Assembly: GCA_023258975.1 (NCBI GenBank)
Contig: JAHFRD010000008.1
Span: 62,001-126,000, forward strand
Direction: 5' to 3'
DNA: 64,000 nt
From: Hydrogenophilales bacterium
GTDB lineage: Bacteria > Pseudomonadota > Gammaproteobacteria > Burkholderiales > Thiobacillaceae
The notes under the pieces are model-generated. The model saw only the letters and a program-made list of their open reading frames with translations, had not been told where the DNA came from and ran no database searches. The translations under genes were made by a program, and so were the position numbers. This document shows, one piece after another, positions 16,015 to 24,807 of the stretch. Position 1 is the stretch's first letter. Each line of letters begins with the position of its first letter.

Positions 16015-17223
16015 TCATCGCCGCGCCAGCGCCAGCGCCGCGTCCAGCTTCGCCGCCCTTCTCGCCGGCAACCAGGCGAACAGCATGCCGGCGACCAGGG
16101 CGGTGGCGACGGCGGCGGCCACCGCCCAAAGCGGCGGGATGATGGGCAGGGCCGGGTAGATCCGGCCCAGCGCGAAACTGGCGGCCAGACCCAGGATCAG
16201 CCCCCCCGCCGCACCGAGGAGGGAAATCAGGCCGGCCTCCGCCAGGAACAGGCGACGCACGCTGGCGGCCGGCGCGCCCAACGCCTTGAGCAGGCCGATT
16301 TCTGAACGCCGCTGCGCCACCGAGACCAGCATCACGTTCATGATGAGGACGCCGGCCACACCCAGGCTGATGGCGGCGATGCCGGCCACCGCCAGGGTCA
16401 GCGCGGTGAGGATTCTGTCGAAAGTGGCGAGTACCGCATCCTGGGTGATGACGGTGACGTCCGCCTCGCCCTCATGGCGGGTCTTGAGCAACTCCAGCAC
16501 GCTGGCCCTCACCTCCGGCACGGCGGCCCTGCCGCGCGCCTCCACCAAAATGCGGAACAGCGATTCGGTGTTGAACAACTGCTGCGCCGCCGCCACCGGA
16601 ATCGCCACCGTCTCGTCGGTATTGAAACCCATCTGCTGGCCCTGGCTGGCGAGGATGCCAACCACGCGAAAGCGGCGGTCGCCGATGCGCACCCATTCAC
16701 CCAGGGCGTTGCCGGCGCCGAACAACTCGGCGCGGATGCGTTCGCCCAGCACGCACACCGGCGTCGCCTGGTTGCTTGGGCCGGGAGGCAGATAACGCCC
16801 CTGGCCGAGGCGCATGTGGCGGATTTCCAGCATGTCGGCGGTGGAACCCAGCAACACCACCTCGCGGCTCAAACCGCCGCGCGACACCCGCGCGACGCCG
16901 ACATTGAGCGGCGCCGCCCGCGCCACGCCGCGCAGGCGCATGACGGCATCGGCGTCCGCCAGGGTGAGAGCGCGCGTGGTCTGGCCGGTGAGGACGCCGG
17001 GCGCCATCCCCGAGGTTTCGGCGCGGCCGGGAAGAACGATGAGCAGATTGGTGCCGAGCGAGGCGAACTGTTCCAACACATAACGCCGCGCGCCCTCGCC
17101 CAGCGCGGTGAGCACCACCACGGCGCCGACGCCGATGCTCATGGCCAGGGCGATGAGCAGGGTGCGGCGGGGTTGGTGCGCGAGGCTGCCCCAGGCGAGC
17201 GCGAGGGTGTCGCGGAGGGTCAT
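16015..17223 (-). CDS. ABC exporter permease, FtsX/MacB type (first)
   Basis: 402 residues with FtsX topology: helix at about 22-45, periplasmic domain to about 260, then three helices (270-300, 320-345, 360-385). The periplasmic domain contains the MacB_PCD features TNLLIVLPGR and VCVLGERIRAELFG. The start overlaps the ATPase gene stop (ATGA at 17220-17223). A paralogue follows downstream, so the exporter probably works as a heterodimer of permeases. In MacB, ATPase and permease are one chain; here they are separate, as in the LolCDE or YknXYZ arrangement. Confidence 0.87.
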   Translation of the reverse strand: MTLRDTLALAWGSLAHQPRRTLLIALAMSIGVGAVVVLTALGEGARRYVLEQFASLGTNLLIVLPGRAETSGMAPGVLTGQTTRALTLADADAVMRLRGVARAAPLNVGVARVSRGGLSREVVLLGSTADMLEIRHMRLGQGRYLPPGPSNQATPVCVLGERIRAELFGAGNALGEWVRIGDRRFRVVGILASQGQQMGFNTDETVAIPVAAAQQLFNTESLFRILVEARGRAAVPEVRASVLELLKTRHEGEADVTVITQDAVLATFDRILTALTLAVAGIAAISLGVAGVLIMNVMLVSVAQRRSEIGLLKALGAPAASVRRLFLAEAGLISLLGAAGGLILGLAASFALGRIYPALPIIPPLWAVAAAVATALVAGMLFAWLPARRAAKLDAALALARR

Positions 17224-17891
17224 GCGCCATCCTCCACCACCCGCCCGTCCTCCATCACGATGCGGCGCCCCGCGCGCGCGCCGATTTCCTGGTCATGAGT
17301 CACCACGATCAACGTCATACCGCGCTGGTTGAGGTCTTCCAGCAGGGCCAGCACCTCGCGGCCGGTGGCGCGGTCGAGGTTGCCCGTGGGTTCGTCGGCC
17401 AGCAGCAGGGCGGGGCTCATGGACATGGCGCGGGCGATGGCCACGCGCTGCAACTGGCCGCCGGAAAGTTGCGAGGGCAGGTGGTCGGCGCGCTCCGACA
17501 GCCCGACATCCGCCAGCAATTGCGCCACCCTTGCCTTGCGTTCGGCCGGCGCCACCCCGGCCAGCAGCATCGGCAAAGCGACATTGCCGGCGGCGGTGAG
17601 GCGCGGCACCAGGTGGAAAAACTGGAATACGAAGCCGATCTTCTCGCGCCGCACCCGCGCGGTTTCCGCGTCACCCAGGTCGGTCACGTCCGCGCCATCC
17701 AGGCGATAGGTGCCGCTGTCGGGGCGGTCGAGCAGGCCCAGCAGATTGAGCAGGGTGGATTTTCCGGAACCGGACGGCCCCATGATGGAGACGAACTCGC
17801 CGGCCGCGATGGAAAGGCTCACCTCGCGTAGCGCATGGACGTGTTGATCGCCGACCTGGAACGTGCGGCTGAGGCGGTCGAGCTCGATCAT
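17220..17891 (-). CDS. ABC exporter ATP-binding protein, MacB/LolD type
   Basis: 223 residues. Walker [13 protein letters not shown] near residue 38, Q-loop region [10 protein letters not shown], signature [14 protein letters not shown] near 139, Walker [13 protein letters not shown] near 160, and the H-loop VTHDQE. The [15 protein letters not shown] segment is typical of the LolD/MacB/FtsE branch. It energises the two FtsX-type permeases encoded downstream. It is separated from the adaptor gene by 91 bases holding a family A palindrome. Confidence 0.92.
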   Translation of the reverse strand: MIELDRLSRTFQVGDQHVHALREVSLSIAAGEFVSIMGPSGSGKSTLLNLLGLLDRPDSGTYRLDGADVTDLGDAETARVRREKIGFVFQFFHLVPRLTAAGNVALPMLLAGVAPAERKARVAQLLADVGLSERADHLPSQLSGGQLQRVAIARAMSMSPALLLADEPTGNLDRATGREVLALLEDLNQRGMTLIVVTHDQEIGARAGRRIVMEDGRVVEDGA

Positions 17892-17894
17892 CCC

Positions 17895-17962
17895 TGTAGC
17901 GCCGGCGACTCGCCGGCAAGTTTGTCGCGCCGAAAAGACGCCGGCGAGTCGCCGGCGCTACA
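17895..17962. repeat. palindromic repeat, family A, within the exporter operon
   Basis: About 26-base arms at both ends of 17895-17962 pair around a loop that includes TTTGTCGCGCCGAAAA. It fills most of the gap between the adaptor and ATPase genes, both minus strand, and may tune relative expression. Confidence 0.8.
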
Positions 17963-17982
17963 TGAGCGGCATTGTTGCCCCC

Positions 17983-19155
17983 TCATTTCGCCACAGCCTG
18001 ATTTGCCACCGCCCGCGCACCCGCCTTCACTCCTTCCTTCTCCAGCGACACCACCACCGAGTCGCCCGCCTTCAGGCCCCGGCTGATTTCCGTGTGTTGC
18101 CAGTTGGCCAGGCCCACGCCGACCTCGCGTTCGTACAGTACGCCGTCCCGCAGCAGCAGCACCTTGTTGCCACTGAGCAGCGCCTGAGTGGGAATGCGCA
18201 ATACCCGCTCACGGCTCTCCAGGACGATTTCCGCGTCGGCGCTGTAGCCCACCAGCAGGGTTTGCGATTCGGCAGGCTGGGTGAAATCGACTTCCGCTTC
18301 CACCGTGCGCGCCTGCTTTTCCACTTCCAGCACATAAGGGGCGATACGCCGCACGCGACCCGCGAAATGCTTGCCGGGAAAGGCATCGAGCGCGATGCGC
18401 GCGGGCAGGCCGACGCGGATTTTCGGGGCATCCACTTCGTCAATGGGCGCGGTGACGTAAAGGCAGGTGTCGTCGATCAGGTCGATGGCCGGCGGCGTGG
18501 GAATGCCGGGGGGCGAGGGTGTGGTGTATTCGCCCTGCTCGCCGGTGACTTCCGCGACGATGCCGGCGAACGGCGCCTTGAGCACACCGCGCGCCAGGGT
18601 GGCGCGCGCCGTCTCCAGGCGCGCGATGGCCGTGGCGATCTCGGCTTCGGCGGCGCGGCAGCCGGCTTCCTTCACATCGGCCTCGCTGACGGCGGCATCC
18701 ACCTTGGCGGCGCTGACGAAGCCCTGGGCGGCGAGTTTCTCCTGGCGCCCCGCCTCGCGCCGCGCCGCCTGGGCCGCCGCGCAAGCTTCGGCCCGGCGCG
18801 CGCGGGCGGCGCGGATCTGTTCCTCCGCCTGGCGCGCCTGGGCGACGAGATCGACATTCCACAGTTCCAGCAGTACCTGCCCGGCCTTCACCCGATCCCC
18901 CTCACGCACCCGGAGCTTCGCGATCTGGCCGCCGCCCTGCGGCGCCAGCCTGGCGCGGCGGCAGGCTTTCACAGTGCCGGCGCGGGTGTTGGCGACCGTG
19001 GCCTCGACCCGGCCGAGGCTGGCTTGCGCCACGCTCACCTCGATCGGCTTGGGTTTTCCGTAATGGCGCCAGGCGGCATAGCCGCCGCCAATGACGACCG
19101 CCAACACGACAAGGCGCCAGAACCAGCGACGCAGGGTGATTTTCGACATAATCAT
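17983..19155 (-). CDS. HlyD/MacA-type periplasmic adaptor of ABC exporter
   Basis: 390 residues. One N-terminal membrane anchor (residues 10-28), then a lipoyl-like half (PQGGGQIAKLRVREGDRVKAG), an Ala/Arg-rich coiled-coil hairpin of about 100 residues, the second lipoyl half (KAPFAGIVAEVTGEQGEY), and beta-barrel domains. The coiled hairpin would contact a TolC-type duct. The start overlaps the rlmH stop as ATGA (19152-19155); a second ATG at 19149 is equally possible. Together with the ATPase and two permeases it forms a MacAB-like export system. No dedicated outer-membrane channel is adjacent. Confidence 0.88.
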   Translation of the reverse strand: MIMSKITLRRWFWRLVVLAVVIGGGYAAWRHYGKPKPIEVSVAQASLGRVEATVANTRAGTVKACRRARLAPQGGGQIAKLRVREGDRVKAGQVLLELWNVDLVAQARQAEEQIRAARARRAEACAAAQAARREAGRQEKLAAQGFVSAAKVDAAVSEADVKEAGCRAAEAEIATAIARLETARATLARGVLKAPFAGIVAEVTGEQGEYTTPSPPGIPTPPAIDLIDDTCLYVTAPIDEVDAPKIRVGLPARIALDAFPGKHFAGRVRRIAPYVLEVEKQARTVEAEVDFTQPAESQTLLVGYSADAEIVLESRERVLRIPTQALLSGNKVLLLRDGVLYEREVGVGLANWQHTEISRGLKAGDSVVVSLEKEGVKAGARAVANQAVAK

Positions 19156-19619
19156 TCCCGATGGTAGGGGTGGTTGTTGAGCAGGCTCACGGCGCGGTAG
19201 AGCTGTTCCACCAACAATACCCGCGCCAGCGCGTGCGGCAAGGTCAGGCGCGACAACGAGAGTTTGGCCTCGGCCTTGTCCAGCAATCCAGGCGCCAGGC
19301 CGTCGGCGCCGCCGATCACCAGGGCCACATCGCGGCCATCCGCCATCCAGCGCGCCAGGAGATCGGCCAGTTCCCGCGTCGTCACTTCGCGCCCATGCTC
19401 ATCCAGCGCCACCAGGCGAGCCCCGGCGGGCAGCTTGTCGAGCAGGCGCGCGGCCTCGGTCGTCTTGATCGAATCGGGCGACTGGCCGGCGCGCTTCTCC
19501 GGCCTGATTTCCACCAGATCGACGCGCGCCTCGCGCGGCATCCGCTTCAGATACTCCGCCACCGCCGTATTGGCCCAGGCCGGCAGCTTGTCTCCCACGG
19601 AGAGCAGCGTGAGCTTCAT
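19152..19619 (-). CDS. rlmH: 23S rRNA (pseudouridine-1915-N3)-methyltransferase
   Basis: 155 residues, exactly the normal length. RlmH is a SPOUT-fold enzyme that uses S-adenosylmethionine to methylate pseudouridine 1915 of 23S rRNA. Seen: start MKLTLLSVGDKLPAW, YLKRMP, and the knot region LVIGGADGL with the C-terminal LSLSRLTLPHALARVLLVEQ followed by LYRA. The start at 19619 overlaps the upstream glycosyltransferase stop (ATGA), and the end overlaps the adaptor start. In many betaproteobacteria rlmH adjoins maf and rng; here the exporter genes separate them. Confidence 0.96.
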   Translation of the reverse strand: MKLTLLSVGDKLPAWANTAVAEYLKRMPREARVDLVEIRPEKRAGQSPDSIKTTEAARLLDKLPAGARLVALDEHGREVTTRELADLLARWMADGRDVALVIGGADGLAPGLLDKAEAKLSLSRLTLPHALARVLLVEQLYRAVSLLNNHPYHRE

Positions 19620-20557
19620 GTGAATTCCTCCAGCAACGCCTTGACCGCCGCCGCCTCGCGCTCCGGCGTGAACAGCGGCGCCCGCGCCGCGCATTGCCGC
19701 CGCAGCAGATCAAGAAAAGCGGGATCGGATTCGGCGCGCCACAACAACGTCGCCAGGGCGGACTCGTCCCCGAGCGGAAAATAGCCGGCATAGTCCTCGC
19801 CCAACATGCCCACATTGCCGGAGATACGCGAGGCCAGCACCGGCGTGCCGGACGCCACCGCCTCGCAGATCACATTGGCGCCGCCTTCCATGCGCGAACT
19901 GATTACCAGCAGATGCGCCCGCGCGATCCTTTGCCGCGCCGCGCCATGCGGCAGCGCGCCCAACCAGCGCCAGCGGGCGGATTCCAGCTTGCGGGCTTCG
20001 TCATCCATACCGACTTGCAGCGGCCCGCCCACATGACGGACACGAATCCGGCTCGCCTCCGGCAACAAGCGGGCCGCGTAGGCGGCGCGAAACGGGTCCT
20101 TTTCCGCGCGCAGATGCGCGACGACGCAGACATCGAAGGTTCTCGCCGGCCTCGGCGCCGCTTGCAACGTGGGCGCGGATTGGTGGATCACCCGCGCCTT
20201 CGCCCGATACGCCAGCGGCAATTCGTCCACCCCCTTGTCCTGCAACACCACCAGGCGGCTGGCCAACTTGAGGGAATCCCGAGCATCGGCATCGACATGG
20301 ATGTCGCGGTAGACATCAGTGCCGGTCAACACCACCACCAGTGGGCGTTTCGGGTGAAGCGCGGCAAAACGGGCGGCGCTGGAATGGCTGCGGCGCGCAT
20401 GCAGCGCGATCATGGCGTCCACCGGCCGCCCATCCCATTCCATCATCATCTCGACCCGATGCCCGGCCCAGCGAAGAAAATGCCGCCAGCGCAAAGCGGT
20501 ATGGGCGTTACCGTTGCGCGCGGCGGGCGGATAGGGTGTCACCAGAGCAATACGCAT
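19616..20557 (-). CDS. senB: SenB-like glycosyltransferase (TIGR04348 family, selenosugar synthase)
   Basis: 313 residues, GT-B fold. Conserved family blocks: RIALVTPYPPAARNGN, ALHARRSHSSAARFA, VVVLTGTDVYRDIH, VAHLRAEKDPFRAAYAARLL, and SRMEGGANVICEAVASG, which holds the donor-binding Glu pair. These match the group named TIGR04348, whose studied member SenB makes a selenosugar from selenophosphate and a UDP-sugar in selenoneine synthesis. The partners senA (EgtB-like) and senC (SelD-like) are not in this window, so function is by family only. Start chosen at 20557 (MRIALVTPY). The stop overlaps rlmH (ATGA). Confidence 0.65.
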   Translation of the reverse strand: MRIALVTPYPPAARNGNAHTALRWRHFLRWAGHRVEMMMEWDGRPVDAMIALHARRSHSSAARFAALHPKRPLVVVLTGTDVYRDIHVDADARDSLKLASRLVVLQDKGVDELPLAYRAKARVIHQSAPTLQAAPRPARTFDVCVVAHLRAEKDPFRAAYAARLLPEASRIRVRHVGGPLQVGMDDEARKLESARWRWLGALPHGAARQRIARAHLLVISSRMEGGANVICEAVASGTPVLASRISGNVGMLGEDYAGYFPLGDESALATLLWRAESDPAFLDLLRRQCAARAPLFTPEREAAAVKALLEEFT

Positions 20558-20672
20558 GGCCGGAATATAGCCCACCCACCCTTCCCCCACCTCAGCCTGG
20601 AAAAATGTGCCATGAGCGCAAAAAGCCTCTTTACAAGGTTCAATGCCGTCAATAGAATGCGCGCTCTCTTGT

Positions 20673-20748
<76 letters not shown>

Positions 20749-20790
20749 CGAAACGAGAAGGCTCGGGAAACCGGGCCTTCGGCCTCATAA

Positions 20791-20866
20791 GTCCCTATCG
20801 TCTAGAGGCCTAGGACATCGCCCTTTCACGGCGGTAACCGGGGTTCGAATCCCCGTGGGGACGCCA
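20791..20866 (+). tRNA. tRNA-Glu (TTC)
   Basis: A 76-base cloverleaf: acceptor GTCCCTA pairs with TGGGGAC, loop CTTTCAC carries anticodon TTC at 20825-20827, T-arm GGGTTCGAATCC, and encoded CCA. It lies 42 bases after tRNA-Ala, so the pair is probably co-transcribed. A recombinase remnant abuts its 3' end. Confidence 0.96.
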
Positions 20867-20867
20867 A

Positions 20868-21022
20868 TCTAGGATGAACCCGGGAACCGTGGACACGGTT
20901 TCCAGGTTCAACTCCTTCACCGCTTTTTCCAGACTTTCGACGCTGCCTCGCACCGTCATTTCATCTGTATTCACCCGTATATCCTCAACCAGGAAGCGCT
21001 GCAGCTGCTTGCCGTAGCCCAA
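20868..21022 (-). pseudogene. C-terminal remnant of a site-specific recombinase at tRNA-Glu
   Basis: On the minus strand the frame reads LQRFLVEDIRVNTDEMTVRG, then SVESLEKAVKELN and a tail that continues into the reverse complement of the tRNA (RPHGDSNPGYRR). This tail pattern is typical of recombinases or integrases whose genes end against a tRNA attachment site. Only about 60 residues remain, with no catalytic domain. I infer a decayed integrative element that used tRNA-Glu. The recombinase class (probably the serine type) is uncertain. Confidence 0.45.
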
Positions 21023-21204
21023 GGCTCGCGTCCAGCAACAGGGCCTTCAGCCTTGAGTGTCTTGTAGATAGTCAAAGCGCACTTCCGCAGAAACACGGCC
21101 AATGCATTCAGCGACCACCCGCCAGCGCCACCGGCAATGGCGCCCGCATCCCCTCCGAATGGAACCAGGCCCGACGCGAGGCCATTACCAGCCGCCCCTG
21201 GTTG

Positions 21205-21342
21205 ATCCTAGAAACGGCAGTTGAACGCTGATTCGCCCTCGTGAGGCCGCGTGGATGCGGGCGAAAGTGCCTTCGATCACGCTCACCCATTGGGTGAGCC
21301 CGCTACGCACCAGCAGGCGCGTTCAACTGCCGTTTCTAGGTT
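21205..21342. repeat. inverted-repeat-bounded element, family C (MITE-like)
   Basis: Arms of 24 bases (21205-21228 and 21319-21342), both containing AAACGGCAGTTGAACGC or its complement, enclose about 90 bases. The left arm plus its flank (to GCTGATTCG) recurs at 43408-43439, and degenerate right-arm pieces occur near 20900, 21600 and 58140. There is no coding capacity. Confidence 0.6.
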
Positions 21343-21640
21343 GATGGCTTCGGTGGGACGCCGGACCGAGCATGCCGGCCAGACCACACTCACGCTGACC
21401 GGTTTGCATGCCGAATTCGAGAAGGCGCGGGCCGCCCTCATGCGCGTATCCGCCTTGCTTCAGGACTGGTTGGCCGGCACAGCGGAGCAGTTGCAGCCCC
21501 GTTCCGTGTGGAACCAGTGCTGCGACCACCTCAAGCTGATACTCACCGGAATTGGCCCGCCTTCTTCTCTATTGCTTCCCCTCCAGCCCGTCGTATCAGA
21601 CGGCAACTGCGGTTTCTAGGGTGAACCGAGGTTTCCAGGT

Positions 21641-22045
21641 TCACCGCTCAATGGCGAGCAGTTCGACTTCAAAGATCAACACGCTGTGCGGCGGGATGAC
21701 GCCGGGAACGCCGCGCGCCCCATACCCGGTGGTAGCCGGACAGGTGAGCCTGGCTTTGCCGCCTACCCGCATCTTTTGCACGCCCTGGGTCCAGCAGGGG
21801 ATGACGCCGCGCAGCGGGAACGAGATGGGTTGGTTACGCCGGTATGAGCTGTCGAACTCGGCGCCGTCCGGCAGCGTGCCGCGGTAGTGCACGCGAACCG
21901 TGCTGTCGGCCGTGGGTGAAGCGCCCTGCCCTTGCATGACATGCGTCACCACAACGCCGGAGGGCAAGGTTTCCGCGTTTTCGGCCAGAACTTGGGCGCT
22001 GATACCGACGGCGGTGATGGCGGCGAGAATTTGAAGGGCGCGCAT
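21641..22045 (-). CDS. periplasmic FKBP-type peptidyl-prolyl isomerase
   Basis: 134 residues. Signal peptide (residues 1-21), then one FKBP domain: VRVHYRGTLPDGAEFDSS, the active-site turn ISFPLRGVIPCWTQGVQKM, ATTGYGARGVPGVIPPHS and the closing strand LIFEVELLAIE. Catalyses prolyl cis-trans isomerisation and can act as a folding helper in the periplasm. It is a short FKBP without the long N-terminal dimerisation helices of Mip or FkpA. An in-domain Cys replaces the common Gly of the PGW motif (IPCW). The upstream 216 bases to the deaminase gene hold no recognised gene. Confidence 0.9.
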   Translation of the reverse strand: MRALQILAAITAVGISAQVLAENAETLPSGVVVTHVMQGQGASPTADSTVRVHYRGTLPDGAEFDSSYRRNQPISFPLRGVIPCWTQGVQKMRVGGKARLTCPATTGYGARGVPGVIPPHSVLIFEVELLAIER

Positions 22046-22261
22046 TGGACAATTTCCTTATCGAGTGTGAGTGGAGAGGGGTTCCGCCCGCGCGGAGCCG
22101 GGCTTCGATGAAGTTATCAGAAGGCTCTGTTCGTGTCTTCCGTTGGCCCGCGTGTGACCGGGCGCGGGCAGGTTGGCTTAAAACGGCGCTCCTGCCGGGG
22201 AGGAGGTATCCGAAGGTGAAAAACCCGCCGTCATTCATGCGTCGGCGTGAATTCACCCCGA

Positions 22262-22825
22262 TCAGTAAAGGCGCCCGCCCTGTTGCCGATACAGGTCGAA
22301 CACTTCCCGCGCTTCCTCGCGCAACACGCCATGCGCCAGTTCGATGCCGCGCGCTTCGAGATAGCGATGCGAGGCGGGAAAAACGGGGCCTTCGTCGAAG
22401 CCGGCCTGTTCGGCATCTTCGCGCAAGGCGCCGCCGACCACCCGCTTGAGGCCGCTCCAGAGGATCGCTCCCAGACACATGGCGCAGGGCTCGCAGGAAC
22501 TGACCAGGCATAGCCGGGGCAGGCCAGGCCCGCTCAGGTTGTGGCTGGCGTAGTGCTTTTCGGCCAGCATGATGGCCAGCACCTCGGCATGCAGCAGGGA
22601 GTTCCGCTCGGGCAACACGCGGTTGACGCCCACCGCGACCGCCCGGCCCGCCGCGAAGACCGCCGCCGCGAAAGGGCCGCCGCCATCCCGTTGCACGTTC
22701 TCCCGCGCCAGGCCCAGTACCAGGCGCATGCGTGCCCGGTCGTCCGGGGCTTGCGGCCAGGTGGCGACATGGGGCGCCACCCAATCGGGCAAGGCGAGGG
22801 CGAGATGGATGGGCAGGGTATTCAT
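22262..22825 (-). CDS. cytidine/deoxycytidylate-deaminase-fold nucleoside deaminase
   Basis: 187 residues. Zinc-deaminase motifs are HAEVLAI (His and catalytic Glu, near residue 84) and SSCEPCAMCLGAIL (two Cys ligands). The fold is shared by guanine deaminase, tRNA adenosine deaminase TadA and related enzymes. The 50-residue N-terminal extension and the C-terminal FDLYRQQGGRLY argue for a free nucleobase or nucleoside deaminase rather than TadA. The substrate is not certain. It lies 30 bases upstream of the hslU stop region and on the same strand, with hslU upstream. Confidence 0.82.
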   Translation of the reverse strand: MNTLPIHLALALPDWVAPHVATWPQAPDDRARMRLVLGLARENVQRDGGGPFAAAVFAAGRAVAVGVNRVLPERNSLLHAEVLAIMLAEKHYASHNLSGPGLPRLCLVSSCEPCAMCLGAILWSGLKRVVGGALREDAEQAGFDEGPVFPASHRYLEARGIELAHGVLREEAREVFDLYRQQGGRLY

Positions 22826-22855
22826 GTGGCGGCGTTCGGCCCGCGAGCGAACCGC

Positions 22856-24196
22856 CTACAGCACATAACGCGCCAGATCCTCACTCGCGGCCAGTTCTTT
22901 CAGGCGGGCATCGACATAGCCGGCGTCGATGTCGAGGGTGTCGCCACCACGCCGGTCGGCGTCGAAGGAGAGGTCATCAAGGAGGCGTTCCATCACCGTG
23001 TAGAGGCGACGGGCGCCGATGTTTTCGGTGCGTTCGTTGACGCTCCAGGCGATCTCGGCGAGGCGGCGGATGGCCTCGGGGGTGAACCCCAGTTTCACGC
23101 CTTCGGTTTCCATCAGAGCCTGGTACTGCCGGGTCAGGCAGGCATCGGTGCCGGTGAGGATGCGCTCGAAGTCGGCGACGGAGAGGCTGCCGAGTTCCAC
23201 CCGGATCGGGAAGCGGCCCTGCAATTCCGGGATGAGGTCGGACGGTTTGGAGAGGTGGAAGGCGCCGCTGGCGATGAACAGGATATGGTCGGTTTTTATC
23301 ATGCCGAGTTTGGTGGAGACGGTGGCGCCTTCCACCAGCGGCAGCAGGTCGCGCTGCACGCCCTGGCGCGACACGTCGGCGCCTTGGGCTTCGCGGCCGG
23401 CGATCTTGTCCACTTCATCGAGGAAGACGATGCCGTTGGATTCGACGTTGCGCAGCGCGGCGAGCTTCAACTCCTCCTCATTCACCAACTTGCCGGCTTC
23501 CTCGTCAATCAGCAGCTTCATGGCTTCGGCGATCTTCAGCTTCTTCTTCTGGGTGCGGCGGTTGCCCAGGTTCTGGAACATGCCCTGAAGCTGGGTGGTG
23601 AGTTCTTCCATGCCGGGTGGCGCGAAGATTTCCATGCTCGCGGAAGTCGCGGCCAGATCGAGTTCGATTTCCTTGTCGGCCAGTTGCCCCTCGCGCAGCA
23701 TCTTGCGGAATTTCTGGCGGGTGGCGGATTCTTCCTTGTTCGCTCCGCCCGTTTTTTCGTCAACTTCCCAGGCGTCCCGCGCGCCGGGCAGCAGGGCGTC
23801 GAGGATGCGTTCCTCGGCCCCTTCCTCGGCGCGCATCGCCACCTTGCGGGTGGCCGCCTCGCGTTCCTGTTTGAGGGCGATTTCCGCGAGATCGCGGATG
23901 ATGCTGTCGACATCCTTGCCGACATAACCCACTTCGGTGAACTTGGTGGCTTCCACCTTGATGAACGGTGCCCCGGACAGGCGCGCCAGGCGCCGCGCGA
24001 TTTCGGTCTTGCCGACCCCGGTGGGGCCGATCATGAGGATGTTCTTGGGGGTGATTTCCTGGCGCAGGTTGCCCTCCACCCGCATGCGCCGCCAACGGTT
24101 GCGCAAGGCGATGGCGCAGGCGCGCTTGGCGGCATTCTGGCCGACGATGTTCTTGTCGAGTTCGTGAACGATTTCCTGGGGAGTCATCTGGGTCAT
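22856..24196 (-). CDS. hslU: HslU, ATPase subunit of the HslUV protease
   Basis: 446 residues (family about 443). AAA+ unfoldase that feeds proteins to the HslV peptidase. Start [20 protein letters not shown], Walker A GPTGVGKT at 57-64, the I-domain region with [14 protein letters not shown], Walker [13 protein letters not shown], and sensor residues in the C-terminal third. The C-terminus ends LARYVL, the tail that inserts into HslV. No hslV precedes it: the upstream 150 bases are non-coding and then a plus-strand gene starts. Start chosen at 24196; the 19 upstream codons are not family-like. Confidence 0.94.
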   Translation of the reverse strand: MTQMTPQEIVHELDKNIVGQNAAKRACAIALRNRWRRMRVEGNLRQEITPKNILMIGPTGVGKTEIARRLARLSGAPFIKVEATKFTEVGYVGKDVDSIIRDLAEIALKQEREAATRKVAMRAEEGAEERILDALLPGARDAWEVDEKTGGANKEESATRQKFRKMLREGQLADKEIELDLAATSASMEIFAPPGMEELTTQLQGMFQNLGNRRTQKKKLKIAEAMKLLIDEEAGKLVNEEELKLAALRNVESNGIVFLDEVDKIAGREAQGADVSRQGVQRDLLPLVEGATVSTKLGMIKTDHILFIASGAFHLSKPSDLIPELQGRFPIRVELGSLSVADFERILTGTDACLTRQYQALMETEGVKLGFTPEAIRRLAEIAWSVNERTENIGARRLYTVMERLLDDLSFDADRRGGDTLDIDAGYVDARLKELAASEDLARYVL

Positions 24197-24348
24197 GGGG
24201 GTTCGGGATAAAAAACGGACGGGGCAGTTTATCCTGAACTCCGCAGCCTCCACAGGCTCGGCGCCCGCCCTGCGGGGAGGGGGTTACCCCGGAGAAACCC
24301 TTGCCAAGCTATAGTGGCGACTGAGAAACCAACTTCCAGGAGACTGCC

Positions 24349-24807
24349 ATGACCATCCGCCGCGCGCTATTGCTGCTCGCCGCCGTGCTTGCCACCCAGG
24401 CCCAGGCCAACGACCGCTACTCGACCAGGGATATCGAGTTGTACAGCGTCGCGTTGCCCACCACGGAACTCACCGCTGAGGCCGCGAAGAACTACAACGT
24501 GGAACGCAGCCCGACCCGTGGCCTGCTGACCGTCACCCTGGTGAAAAAAGGCAAGTCCGGCGGCAACGAAACCGTCGTCGGCCAGGTGTATGCCGGCGCC
24601 ATCAATCTGAACAACAACCTGTCCAACATCCCCATCCGCGAAGTCCATGAAGGCGGTTCGGTCTATTACCTGGGCGAATTCCAGGTCGCCACGCCGGATA
24701 CCCTGCGCTTCCTGGTCAACGCCAACGTGCTGGGTAAGGTCATGAAGAGCGAATTCGCGCGCGAGTTCCACGGCCCGCGCGACGTTTCAGCGCAGCAACT
24801 GAAATAG
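24349..24807 (+). CDS. exported DUF4426 protein
   Basis: 152 residues. Signal peptide (MTIRRALLLLAAVLATQAQA), then a beta-rich domain with the DUF4426 pattern: YSVALPTTELTAEAAKNYNV, ERSPTRGLLTVTLV and a strand-rich C-terminal half. DUF4426 proteins are uncharacterised periplasmic proteins. A good GGAG ribosome site precedes the ATG by 7 bases. The last 21 bases overlap the convergent TauE-like gene on the other strand. Function unknown. Confidence 0.8.
   Translation: MTIRRALLLLAAVLATQAQANDRYSTRDIELYSVALPTTELTAEAAKNYNVERSPTRGLLTVTLVKKGKSGGNETVVGQVYAGAINLNNNLSNIPIREVHEGGSVYYLGEFQVATPDTLRFLVNANVLGKVMKSEFAREFHGPRDVSAQQLK

Larger units (their letters stand above)
20867..21640. other. gene-poor region with element debris
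   Basis: Between tRNA-Glu and the FKBP gene lie the recombinase remnant, an inverted-repeat element (21205-21342) and an open frame covering about 21345-21619 that I cannot match to any family. That frame ends inside another partial repeat copy (GGCAACTGCGGTTTCTAG). It appears to be a scar of one or more mobile elements inserted next to the tRNA genes. Confidence 0.5.

Noticed and set aside
21345-21619. An open frame after the MITE-like element that could code about 90 residues
   Set aside because: No family is recognised, it starts at the edge of one repeat arm and ends in another, and no ribosome site is visible. Treated as element debris.
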